DNA from: an uncultured Ruminococcus sp.
GTDB lineage: Bacteria > Bacillota_A > Clostridia > Oscillospirales > Ruminococcaceae
Direction of reading: 5' to 3'
DNA length: 8,446 bases
Assembly: GCA_946629405.1 (NCBI GenBank)
Contig: CAMOXW010000088.1
Coordinates: forward strand, 1 to 8,446
Position numbers and translations under genes: made by a program. This document shows positions 1 to 7,000 of the stretch, piece by piece. The notes under the pieces were generated by a model. It was not told the origin of the DNA, made no database searches, and saw nothing but the letters and a program-made list of their open reading frames with translations. Numbering within the stretch: position 1 is the first letter of the stretch; every line of letters begins with the position of its first letter.

Positions 1-180
1 ATCAGAGCTGAGAGAGCTAAGGTTCTTTACAACCTCGATAAGCCAATGCCGTTTCGTCAGTCCCACAATAATCCTGCTATCAAGAAGGTTTACGAGGAAT
101 TCTTCGAGAACCCCGGCAGCCACAAGGCTCATGAGGTTCTCCACACATCTTATGTTCAGAGAAAGGTAAACGAGGTTTGA
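1..180 (+). CDS. [FeFe] hydrogenase large subunit, C-terminal fragment
   Basis: This is the last 59 codons of a gene that begins outside the window; frame 1 is open from the first base to TGA at 178-180. The peptide contains RAKVLYNLDK, SHNNPAIKKVYEEF and SHKAHEVLHTSYV. These match the small C-terminal domain (Fe_hyd_SSU type) that follows the H-cluster domain in NAD(P)H-linked or bifurcating [FeFe] hydrogenases such as HndD/HydA. Known role of the family: reversible proton reduction to H2, disposing of electrons from sugar fermentation. The H-cluster cysteines lie upstream and cannot be seen, so activity and exact subtype are not tested here. The gene ends 15 nt before a strong terminator, so it is probably last in its operon. 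Family call is firm; subtype is inferred. Confidence 0.85.
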   Translation: MRAERAKVLYNLDKPMPFRQSHNNPAIKKVYEEFFENPGSHKAHEVLHTSYVQRKVNEV

Positions 181-194
181 TCTGAGTTTACTTC

Positions 195-222
195 AAAGAG
201 CGGGCTTCGGTCCGCTCTTTTC
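195..222 (+). terminator. Rho-independent terminator of the hydrogenase gene
   Basis: An 11-bp stem pairs 195-205 with 210-220 (one G-T wobble), capped by a stable C(UUCG)G tetraloop at 205-210. The T-run at 218-221 is part of the descending arm and its end. It lies 15 nt after the hydrogenase stop and only about 20 nt before the next start codon. Confidence 0.88.
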
Positions 223-230
223 TGATTGCG

Positions 231-237
231 AAAGGAG
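231..237 (+). promoter_or_regulatory. Ribosome binding site fixing the SIMPL-protein start
   Basis: AAAGGAG lies 6 nt before ATG at 244-246. The open frame reaches back to a TTG at 226, but that codon would lie upstream of this site and next to the terminator, so ATG 244 is the better start. Confidence 0.85.
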
Positions 238-243
238 TTTTTT

Positions 244-897
244 ATGCCACGAACTATCACTGTCCGCGGTACCGGAAAAATTTCCGTTCCGCCTGATAAT
301 ATCTGTGTATCGCTCACACTCTCAGCTGAGGACAAGAACTATTCTGCCGCTATGGAAAAGGCTTCCGAACAGATAGACGACCTCCGCAGCCGCATCGTCG
401 GAGCCGGATTCGACGGAACTTCGCTGAAAACCGTGAGCTTCAACGTTCAGACCGAGTACGACTCCATTCAAGACGAAAAAGGCAGATATACAAACGTTTT
501 CCGCGGTTATAGGTGTATACACAGCCTGAGGCTTGAATTTGAGCTTGACCTTGATAGGCTCAACAGTGCTCTCGCCGCTGCCTCCGCGGGAGATTCCGCC
601 CCGGAGCTTTCGGTCAGCTTCACTGTGAAGAACTCCGAGGCTGTCAATGCTGAGGTCCTGAAAAATGCTGCCGAAAACGCCCGTGCAAAGGCTGAGATAC
701 TCTGCGCTGCCTCCGGCGTCAGGCTCGGTACGCTGCTGAGTATTGAGTATAACTGGGGCGACAAACTATACACTTCCCCCACAAGATACGAGATCAACGA
801 CTGCGCTCCGAAGCTCGCAATGTCCCGCGGCGTAAGCTTCGAGCCTGAGGATATAACCATAAGTGACTCAGCGGCGTTTATCTGGGAGATCGGATGA
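244..897 (+). CDS. SIMPL domain (DUF541) protein
   Basis: A 217-residue protein of the SIMPL/DUF541 family (BP26/OMP28-like). The N-terminal signature ITVRGTGKISVPPDN leads into a beta strand, as in the family, and a typical segment (LKNAAENARAKAEILCAASG) lies in the second half. The domain fills almost the whole protein. Family members are linked to stress resistance or form ring-like assemblies, but their biochemical role is poorly defined. Many are exported; this one shows no signal peptide and begins directly at the domain, so it is probably cytoplasmic. The start is ATG 244 with AAAGGAG 6 nt upstream. There is hardly room for a promoter between the preceding terminator and the start, so expression may rely on readthrough from the hydrogenase gene. 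Function remains unknown beyond family membership. Confidence 0.85.
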   Translation: MPRTITVRGTGKISVPPDNICVSLTLSAEDKNYSAAMEKASEQIDDLRSRIVGAGFDGTSLKTVSFNVQTEYDSIQDEKGRYTNVFRGYRCIHSLRLEFELDLDRLNSALAAASAGDSAPELSVSFTVKNSEAVNAEVLKNAAENARAKAEILCAASGVRLGTLLSIEYNWGDKLYTSPTRYEINDCAPKLAMSRGVSFEPEDITISDSAAFIWEIG

Positions 898-912
898 TTT
901 TTCGCAAGGTAC

Positions 913-941
913 TTGACCTGCGCGATAAATTGTGATATTAT
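913..941 (+). promoter_or_regulatory. Promoter of the helicase operon (extended -10)
   Basis: TTGACC (-35, 913-918), a 17-bp spacer, then TATTAT (-10, 936-941) preceded by TG at 933-934, which makes an extended -10. Transcription would start near 948, giving a leader of about 40 nt before the helicase ATG. The promoter lies just after the stop codon of the SIMPL gene, so the helicase forms its own transcription unit. Confidence 0.82.
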
Positions 942-987
942 GTTATTAAGGGTCATGTACCCATTTTTGTTGTTTTTAGGAGATATA

Positions 988-2715
988 ATGCAGTTTAAAG
1001 AATTAAATCTGTCTCAGGATATACTGAGCGCCGTTGAAGAACTCGGCTTCACAGAAATGACCGAAATACAGGAAAAAAGCATTCCCCTGATCCTCCAGGG
1101 CAGGGACGTTGTCGGCCGCTCCAACACCGGTACCGGCAAGACCGCCGCTTTCGGACTCCCCGCAGTTGAAAGCATAACAAGCGCCGACAAGGACTCCCCA
1201 GCCGTGCTTATACTATGCCCTACCCGCGAGCTTGCCTTGCAGGCTTACGAGGAAATACGGAAATTCGCAAAATATAAGCGCATCGTAAAGCCCTGCGCTG
1301 TCTACGGCGGAGCAAGTATGGAAAAGCAGATATTCCAGCTCAAACGCGGTGCAAATATTATTATAGGCACTCCCGGACGTATCATGGATCATATGCGAAG
1401 ACGAACCCTGAAGCTCGGAAATCTGCGCTGTGTGATCCTCGACGAAGCCGACGAAATGCTTAATATGGGCTTCCGCGAGGATATCGAGTCTATTCTTTCC
1501 GACGTCCCCAAAGAAAGACAGACTGTACTGTTCTCAGCTACAATGCCCGCTGAGATCATGGCTATTACTGAAAAATTCCAGCGAGATCCGGTACATATAA
1601 AAATCAAGACCGCTCAGAAAACAGTTGATCTCATCGAGCAGTATTATTTCGAGGTCGCAATGGGCAGGAAAACCGACGCACTGAGGCTGCTCCTTACAGC
1701 TTACTCCCCCGCTTCATCAATGGTCTTCTGCAATACACGCGCTATGGTCGATCAGCTCACGGAAGAACTCCAGAAAAACGGCTTCCGCGCATCCGGACTT
1801 CACGGCGATATGAAGCAGGCTCAGCGCACTCAGGTCATGAATTCCTTCAAGAATAAAGCGACCGATATACTTGTAGCTACCGATGTTGCTGCAAGAGGCA
1901 TAGACGTCAGCGGTATAGATGCCGTGTTCAACTACGATCTTCCTCAGGACAACGAATACTACATCCACCGTATCGGAAGGACCGGACGTGCCGGCAGGAC
2001 AGGTACCGCCTATACCCTCATAAGCGGAAGACGTCAGCTCCATGAGCTGCACGATATTGCTAAATATATCAATGCTGAGATCACTGAACTCCCCCTCCCC
2101 GACAAGGAAGGCATTATTGCCATGAAGAAGGAGTCTGCCGTTAAGGATATCGCTTCGGCAGCGGCTGTACACATCGCTTATGATGTCATCGACAGGCTCG
2201 CAGGAATGGGTATCGACTCTCGTGAGGCTGCCGCGAGACTTATCTCCAGGACATTGCAGGCTGACATAGACTCTATCCCTGAATTTGAACAGCCGCGTCC
2301 TCTCCGCAGCAGAAAGGGCAGCAGCGCCCAAACTGTCAAGGTCGATATAAGCATCGGCAGAAACCGCCGGATCGCACCGAATTTCATCCTCGGAGCTCTC
2401 GTTGACGCGACCGGGATGTCAGGCAAGGACTTTGGAAAAATCGACATCTTCGACGATCACACCACAGTCGAGATCCCCGCGGCAGAATCTGATTATATTC
2501 TCGAAAGCACAAATCCCATGAAGATAAACGGTCAGAAGGTCACTGTCAAGCTCTGGGACGGAAGCTCATCTCAGAAGGGGCATTTCAGCCGTCCTAAACC
2601 CGCTGATAAGCCAAAATTCGACCGCAGGAAAAAAGCTTACGGAGACAGAAAACGCTCCGATATCTTCAATGACTACATCCCGGACCGGAAAAAAAGAACT
2701 AAGAAAAGGCACTAA
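988..2715 (+). CDS. DEAD-box ATP-dependent RNA helicase with DbpA-like RNA-binding domain
   Basis: A 575-residue RNA helicase that uses ATP to open short RNA duplexes, probably in ribosome assembly or RNA turnover, in the cytoplasm. Visible motifs: Q motif (F3 to Q28), Walker A SNTGTGKT (45-52), PTREL (78-82), GG (107-108), TPGR (128-131), DEAD (152-155), SAT (183-185), ATDVAARGID (297-306) and HRIGRTGR (327-334). All catalytic motifs are intact. Residues about 448-524 fit the RNA-binding domain found at the C-terminus of DbpA and CsdA/DeaD. The last 50 residues are a Lys/Arg-rich basic tail. The start is ATG 988 with AGGAG at 978-982; the frame is open further upstream to a TTG at 913, but that codon lies inside the -35 box. 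The stop codon abuts the ribosome binding site of the next small gene. A CsdA/DeaD-like cold-stress role is plausible but not shown. Confidence 0.95.
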   Translation: MQFKELNLSQDILSAVEELGFTEMTEIQEKSIPLILQGRDVVGRSNTGTGKTAAFGLPAVESITSADKDSPAVLILCPTRELALQAYEEIRKFAKYKRIVKPCAVYGGASMEKQIFQLKRGANIIIGTPGRIMDHMRRRTLKLGNLRCVILDEADEMLNMGFREDIESILSDVPKERQTVLFSATMPAEIMAITEKFQRDPVHIKIKTAQKTVDLIEQYYFEVAMGRKTDALRLLLTAYSPASSMVFCNTRAMVDQLTEELQKNGFRASGLHGDMKQAQRTQVMNSFKNKATDILVATDVAARGIDVSGIDAVFNYDLPQDNEYYIHRIGRTGRAGRTGTAYTLISGRRQLHELHDIAKYINAEITELPLPDKEGIIAMKKESAVKDIASAAAVHIAYDVIDRLAGMGIDSREAAARLISRTLQADIDSIPEFEQPRPLRSRKGSSAQTVKVDISIGRNRRIAPNFILGALVDATGMSGKDFGKIDIFDDHTTVEIPAAESDYILESTNPMKINGQKVTVKLWDGSSSQKGHFSRPKPADKPKFDRRKKAYGDRKRSDIFNDYIPDRKKRTKKRH

Positions 2716-2727
2716 GAGGTGATAGCA

Positions 2728-2868
2728 ATGGCTCAGAAAAAAAAATCCGGCAAAAAAAATAACGGTAAAAAGTACACCAACAAAAAAACTACCCGGATGA
2801 GAATTATCATGCTCATCCTTGCACTTATCATGGCACTCGGTCTGATACTTCCGCTGTTCCTGAAATAA
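2728..2868 (+). CDS. 46-residue Lys-rich single-pass membrane miniprotein
   Basis: Reading from ATG 2728 to TAA 2866 gives 46 residues. The first 25 are very basic (MAQKKKSGKKNNGKK at the start, about ten Lys). Residues 26-45 form one hydrophobic helix (IIMLILALIMALGLILPLFL), ending in a single Lys. By the positive-inside rule the Lys tail should face the cytoplasm, where it could touch RNA, ribosomes or acidic lipid heads. The ribosome binding site AAGAGGTGAT begins in the last codon of the helicase gene, and only 12 nt separate stop from start, so translation is probably coupled. A terminator follows 2 nt after the stop. I do not recognise a family with certainty. Very short Lys-rich single-helix proteins are common in Firmicutes, and a DUF4044-like protein is one possibility. 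Reality of the gene is well supported by its ribosome site, start, helix and position. Confidence 0.78.
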   Translation: MAQKKKSGKKNNGKKYTNKKTTRMRIIMLILALIMALGLILPLFLK

Positions 2869-2870
2869 TG

Positions 2871-2902
2871 AAAAAGTCCGGAATCAACTCCGGACTTTTT
2901 TT
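2871..2902. terminator. Bidirectional terminator between convergent genes
   Basis: A 12-bp stem pairs 2871-2882 with 2889-2900 around a 6-nt loop. The GC core is GTCCGGA/TCCGGAC, flanked by A and T runs. On the plus strand it ends in seven T after the miniprotein gene; on the minus strand it directly follows the AraC stop codon (2903-2901) and ends in five T. It should stop both transcripts. Confidence 0.9.
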
Positions 2903-3722
2903 ACTTATTTTCGTTCTCAGTATTAACTGCTGAAATGGAATGGGTCTTGCGGTATTGTCCCGGAGACATACCGTAGATGCTCCCGAAAAGCTTTACAAAA
3001 TACGAAGCATTATGACCATAACCGATTATCAGGGCGATATCCTTGACTGGAGTATCTGTCGTTCTGAGCAGCTCGGAAGCTTTGTTCAGGCGGCTTGTTA
3101 TGATATCCTTAGTTACGCTCGTTCCGAAGGTCTCGCTGTAGATATGCTGAAAGCGCGAACGGCTCAGCGAAAGCTCCTTTGCCATATCGTCAACTGTATA
3201 GTCACGGCTCGGCCAACGGTATATAGAGTCCCTGATCCATAACAGCTTCTCGGCATACATACTCTCTGAGAGGCGCGGATTATCGCGCTTGTTCAGATTC
3301 TCAGAAGCCTTGTAGAGAAGTATCCGGAAATAAAGATCAGACACCGCGTTTTTGTTCTGGTTTGAAGAATAATGCTCATAGCACATACTCCCGATTATTG
3401 TGGAAAGTCCGGAGGCATCGGAAAGCTGCTGAGGTACGTTAGTCTTTATCCCCAGTGAATACATAAGATCGATATCTTTTTCATCCGGCCAGAAGTGCAT
3501 CCAGTCATCGAAATATTCGGCACAGTCAGCACGATAATACTGCGGCGTTCCCGGCGAATAAATAAGCAACACCCCGCCCGGCATCCGTATCTCCTTGTCA
3601 CCGCTGCGATAGACAGCCGGCGATTTTATGAGCAGAAGCAGCCAGTCGCCGGCTCCCTCAGGTCGGTCAATAATAAAATCTCTTTCATGACGGTGGTTAT
3701 ATCCGATGTCGTCGATCTTCAA
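2901..3722 (-). CDS. AraC-family transcriptional regulator (cupin sensor plus double HTH)
   Basis: A 273-residue one-component regulator, starting from TTG 3722. Residues about 1-130 form an AraC-type sensor region rich in beta strands (DWLLLLIKSPAVYRSGD, GGVLLIYSPGTPQYYR), which in this family usually binds a sugar or other small effector. Residues about 160-262 form the DNA-binding domain: first helix-turn-helix around DMAKELSLSRSRFQHIYSE, second around VKDIALIIGYGHNASYFVKL, followed by the family signature GMSPGQYRK. Typical length is 270-300, so it is complete. It is divergent from a secreted glucuronoxylanase/esterase gene, and no other gene lies between them, so that gene is its likely target. 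Effector unknown; a xylan oligosaccharide is a guess from context. It converges on the helicase operon and shares its terminator. Confidence 0.93.
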   Translation of the reverse strand: MKIDDIGYNHRHERDFIIDRPEGAGDWLLLLIKSPAVYRSGDKEIRMPGGVLLIYSPGTPQYYRADCAEYFDDWMHFWPDEKDIDLMYSLGIKTNVPQQLSDASGLSTIIGSMCYEHYSSNQNKNAVSDLYFRILLYKASENLNKRDNPRLSESMYAEKLLWIRDSIYRWPSRDYTVDDMAKELSLSRSRFQHIYSETFGTSVTKDIITSRLNKASELLRTTDTPVKDIALIIGYGHNASYFVKLFGSIYGMSPGQYRKTHSISAVNTENENK

Positions 3723-3730
3723 ATAAATCA

Positions 3731-3735
3731 CTCCT
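3731..3735 (-). promoter_or_regulatory. Ribosome binding site setting the AraC start at TTG
   Basis: On the minus strand AGGAG occupies 3735-3731. The longest reading frame would begin at GTG 3731, which shares a base with this site and so cannot use it. In-frame TTG at 3722-3720 is 8 nt downstream, the normal distance, and shortens the protein by only three residues. Confidence 0.8.
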
Positions 3736-3755
3736 GAAAAAATACTGATACAAAT

Positions 3756-3784
3756 ATAATATCACTAAATTCTTAGTTTGTCAA
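3756..3784 (-). promoter_or_regulatory. Promoter of the AraC-family regulator
   Basis: Minus-strand TTGACA (-35, 3784-3779), a 17-bp spacer, and TATTAT (-10, 3761-3756) preceded by TG as an extended -10. The spacer holds an inverted repeat, ACTAA-4 nt-TTAGT (3764-3777), that could be an operator. The leader to the TTG start would be about 25-30 nt. Confidence 0.85.
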
Positions 3785-3819
3785 TAATCTCAGCACAAAA
3801 GTTATATAAATACGGCACA
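3784..3819. promoter_or_regulatory. Candidate AraC-type operator: direct repeat with 22-bp period
   Basis: ATAATCTCAGCACA (3784-3797) and ATAAATACGGCACA (3806-3819) share 10 of 14 positions as ATAAnnnCRGCACA. They are 22 bp apart, about two helical turns, and the second ends 7 nt before the -35 box of the enzyme gene. AraC-family activators typically bind such tandem half-sites beside the -35 region. The assignment is inferred from position and pattern only. Confidence 0.5.
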
Positions 3820-3826
3820 TTTTTTA

Positions 3827-3855
3827 TTGACATCTTCACACGATAGCTGTATAAT
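3827..3855 (+). promoter_or_regulatory. Promoter of the GH30/esterase gene (perfect consensus)
   Basis: TTGACA (3827-3832), a 17-bp spacer and TATAAT (3850-3855) match the housekeeping sigma consensus at every position. Transcription would start near 3862, leaving a leader of roughly 148 nt before the ATG at 4010. That is long for this window and leaves room for post-initiation control. Confidence 0.88.
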
Positions 3856-3954
3856 ATTAACAGAGTATTAATTGGGTACATATCTTTTTGCGTAAGAGAC
3901 AAGCTTTAGGCAGCATGAAAGTATAATCCTGCGCGCATTAAGGTAATTATTTTA

Positions 3955-3984
3955 CAGCACATACGGGATATCTTCTGTGTGCTG
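3955..3984 (+). other. Leader hairpin of the GH30/esterase mRNA
   Basis: CAGCACA (3955-3961) pairs with TGTGCTG (3978-3984), a perfect 7-bp stem around a 16-nt loop. It lies just upstream of the ribosome binding site AAGGGAG (3995-4001). It has no T-run after it, so it is not a terminator. It could stabilise the mRNA 5' region or be a DNA-level inverted repeat. The arms repeat the CAGCACA core of the candidate upstream operator. Confidence 0.4.
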
Positions 3985-4009
3985 ATTATCATGTAAGGGA
4001 GAATGTATC

Positions 4010-7000
4010 ATGACCGTGAAAAAATCTTTGTCAGGCCTAATTGCAGCCACCCTCGGTATGTCCGTTTTAACAGCGGCTTATCCGGCTGCTTCGCCTGCCG
4101 TACCAACACTCAACGCCTTCGCGGCTGACACCGCAGTTATCGACACAACAACTGAATATCAGACTATCAGAGGCTTCGGCGGAATCGATATGCAGGAATG
4201 GCAGGGCTATACACTGTCAGATGCGGAAAAGGCTACTGCCTTCGGAAACGGCGATAACCAGCTCGGACTTACCGTGCTCCGTGTGTACGTCAACCCAGAC
4301 AGCAGCAAGTGGAATCTTGCACTTCCGACTGCTCAGTATGCCTCAAAGCAGGGAGCTACCGTCTTCGCTACACCGTGGGAGCCGCCGGCAAATCTTGCTG
4401 AATCAGGCGGAAGCAACGGTAAGCTTCACCTTCCGAAATCCAATTACGCCGCCTATGCAAAGCACCTGAACGACTTCGGCAGTTATATGAAGCAGAACGG
4501 CGTTGACCTCTACTCTATCTCTGTACAGAATGAGCCGGACTACGCAAAGGAATGGACTTACTGGTCCCCCGCCGAAACTACTGACTTCATCGCTAATTAC
4601 GGCGACCAGATCACAAGCACGAGACTTATGTCGCCCGAGACCTTCCAGTACGGCGCATGGAGCACTGACGGCAGAAATTACTACAACAACATTCTGAACA
4701 ATTCAAAGGCTATGGCTAATACCGATGTTTTCGGCACACACTTCTACGGAACTCCAAGAAATAAAATGGATTTCCCTGCTCTTGAAAATTCCGGCAAGGA
4801 GATCTGGATGACTGAAGTCTATGTCCCCAATTCGGAGGCAAACTCAGCCAACCGGTGGCCTGAGGCTATCGAGGTTGCCGAGAATATCCACAACGGTCTT
4901 GTTGTCGGTAATATGAGCGTTTACACATGGTGGTACATCAAGAGAAGCTACGGCCTTATCGAGCAGAACGGCACGAACGGCGCTATCACCAAGCGCGGTT
5001 ACATGATGGCTCAGTTCTCCAAGTGGGTGCGCCCCGGCGATATCCGTATCGACGTTACCGAACAACCCGCAAGCGATATCTATATCTCAGCCTATAAAAA
5101 CGACAATCATCAGGTTACTGTTGTCGCTATCAACAAGGGCAGCAATGAGATCTCTCAGCAGTTCACCCTCGGAAGCGGCGAAAAGATCACCAATGTTGAC
5201 CGCTACAGAACTACTGAAAATGCAAATCTCGCTCTCACCGAGAATATGGAATTCAACGGCAGCAGCTTCTGGTCACAGCTCCCCGCCAACAGCGTTTCTA
5301 CCTACGTTATCTCGCTCGAGGGAAGCGGTATTACACCCGGTACTCAGCTCGACGAAGACGGCTATTACTTCCACGACAAATTCGAGGGCGAGACCGGCAC
5401 CTGGACCGGCAGAGGCGCCGCTAAGGTAGCTGCTTCCTCCGATACAAGCTTTGACGGCACAGGCGCGCTCTCATGCACAGGCAGAACAGCTTCATGGAAC
5501 GGCGCTTCAAAATCTCTCAGCACAAGAGCGTTCAAGCCCGGTACCGCCTACAGCTTCAGCGTGAATGCAAAGTATACCACCGGCGGTGAATCCGAGACCT
5601 TCAAGCTCACTTTACAATATACCGATTCAGCCGGTGATCCGAAGTACAGCAATGTTGCCACCGCTGCTGTAGGTGCAGGCGAATGGGTACAGCTCGCAAA
5701 TCAGAGCTATACTATCCCGGAAGGTGCCTCAGACCTCATACTCTATGTCGAAACAGAAGACAGCAGCATTGACTTCTATATCGACGAAGCTATCGGCGCT
5801 CCTGAGGGAACCGTGATCCCAGGCGCAGGTCAGCCTGTTGTACGGACTCTAAACCCCGGCGACCTTACTTTCGACGGAAAGATCAACGTATTCGACCTTA
5901 TAAGCGCCCGCCGCATACTTGTGAACGGTACTACTGATGCTCTCCTCAGGAAGGCGGCTGACGTTGACGGAAACGGCTCTGTCGAGACAGCAGATATCGT
6001 TCTTCTCAACAACTTCCTCCTCGGAAGGATAACGGAATTCCCTAAGCCAGCAAAGCCCGACAACAAGTGGGACGACTATCAGGAGACTGCTTCCGCTGAC
6101 TGGATAAGCTTCTACAAGAGCTCTATCAATCTCATGGGAAACGTTGACAGACTTGCTAATAAGCTCGAGGCTGCGGAAAACGGCGAGAGCCTCACACTCG
6201 CTTACCTCGGCGGTTCTATCACCGAGGGCAAGAACTACAGCAATCCCTTTACTTCATACATCAGGTCAACTTTCGCAAAGGGCTCCTTCAAGGAGATCAA
6301 CGCTGGTATGTCCGGTACCTCATCAGTTGTCGGACTTGTCCGCTCACAGAATGATATACTCAATGCAAATCCAGATATCATCGTACTTGAATTCTCAGTT
6401 AATGACCACGAGGATATAATGTACAAGAAGTGCTATGAAAGCCTTGTCAAGAAGTGCCTCTCCCAGCCCAATGAACCCGCTGTAATCATTCTCATCAACC
6501 GTTCAAAGGGCGGCTTCTCCAGCCAGACACAGATGGAGGCTATCGGCAAGAACTTCAACGTGCCTGTTATCAGCATGAACAACGCTCTTACAAAGGCGTT
6601 CAGCTCCGGTTTTCTTACAGCCGACGACTATTTCACCGACGAATATCACCCGCACGAAAACGGCGGTAAGCTCATCGCTGACTGCATGGCTTACTTCGTC
6701 CGTCAGGCTATGAGATCCGAAAACCGCGGTAATACCTATACTATGCCTTCCACTGTTGCTTACGGTACTGAGTATTACACCTGCGCCAACGCTTCTATCT
6801 CGGAACTCTCAGGCTTCAATGCAGGCTCGTTCTCCAAGACAACAGGCTATGGCTCGCTTCCATACGGCTATACCAACAGCAAGAACGGCTCAACTCCTAT
6901 GACCTTCAAGGTCAACGGCAAGGGGCTCATTATCGTCTTCAAGGCTAACAGCAGCAATATGGGCAATATCATTGTTACTGTAAACGGCAAGGAAACTAAG

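Noticed and set aside
507..956. Open minus-strand frame opposite the SIMPL gene
   Set aside because: It mirrors the codon pattern of a clear family gene on the plus strand and has no family features of its own.
950..980. Small hairpin GGGT/ACCC followed by T-rich sequence in the helicase leader, possible attenuator
   Set aside because: The stem is only 4 bp and the T-run is interrupted, so it is too weak to call a terminator or attenuator.
1717..2331. Open minus-strand frame of about 204 codons inside the helicase gene
   Set aside because: The plus strand encodes intact conserved helicase motifs here, and the antisense peptide has no recognisable domain.
2940..3242. Plus-strand frame opposite the AraC helix-turn-helix region
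   Set aside because: It is antisense to conserved AraC motifs, and no coding signal supports it.
3922..3927. TATAAT in the leader of the GH30/esterase gene as a second promoter
   Set aside because: No acceptable -35 box lies 16-19 bp upstream, and a perfect promoter already exists at 3827-3855.
3732..4009. CcpA-type catabolite repression site in the AraC/enzyme intergenic region
   Set aside because: I searched for the TGnAAnCGnTnnCA pattern by eye and saw no convincing match.
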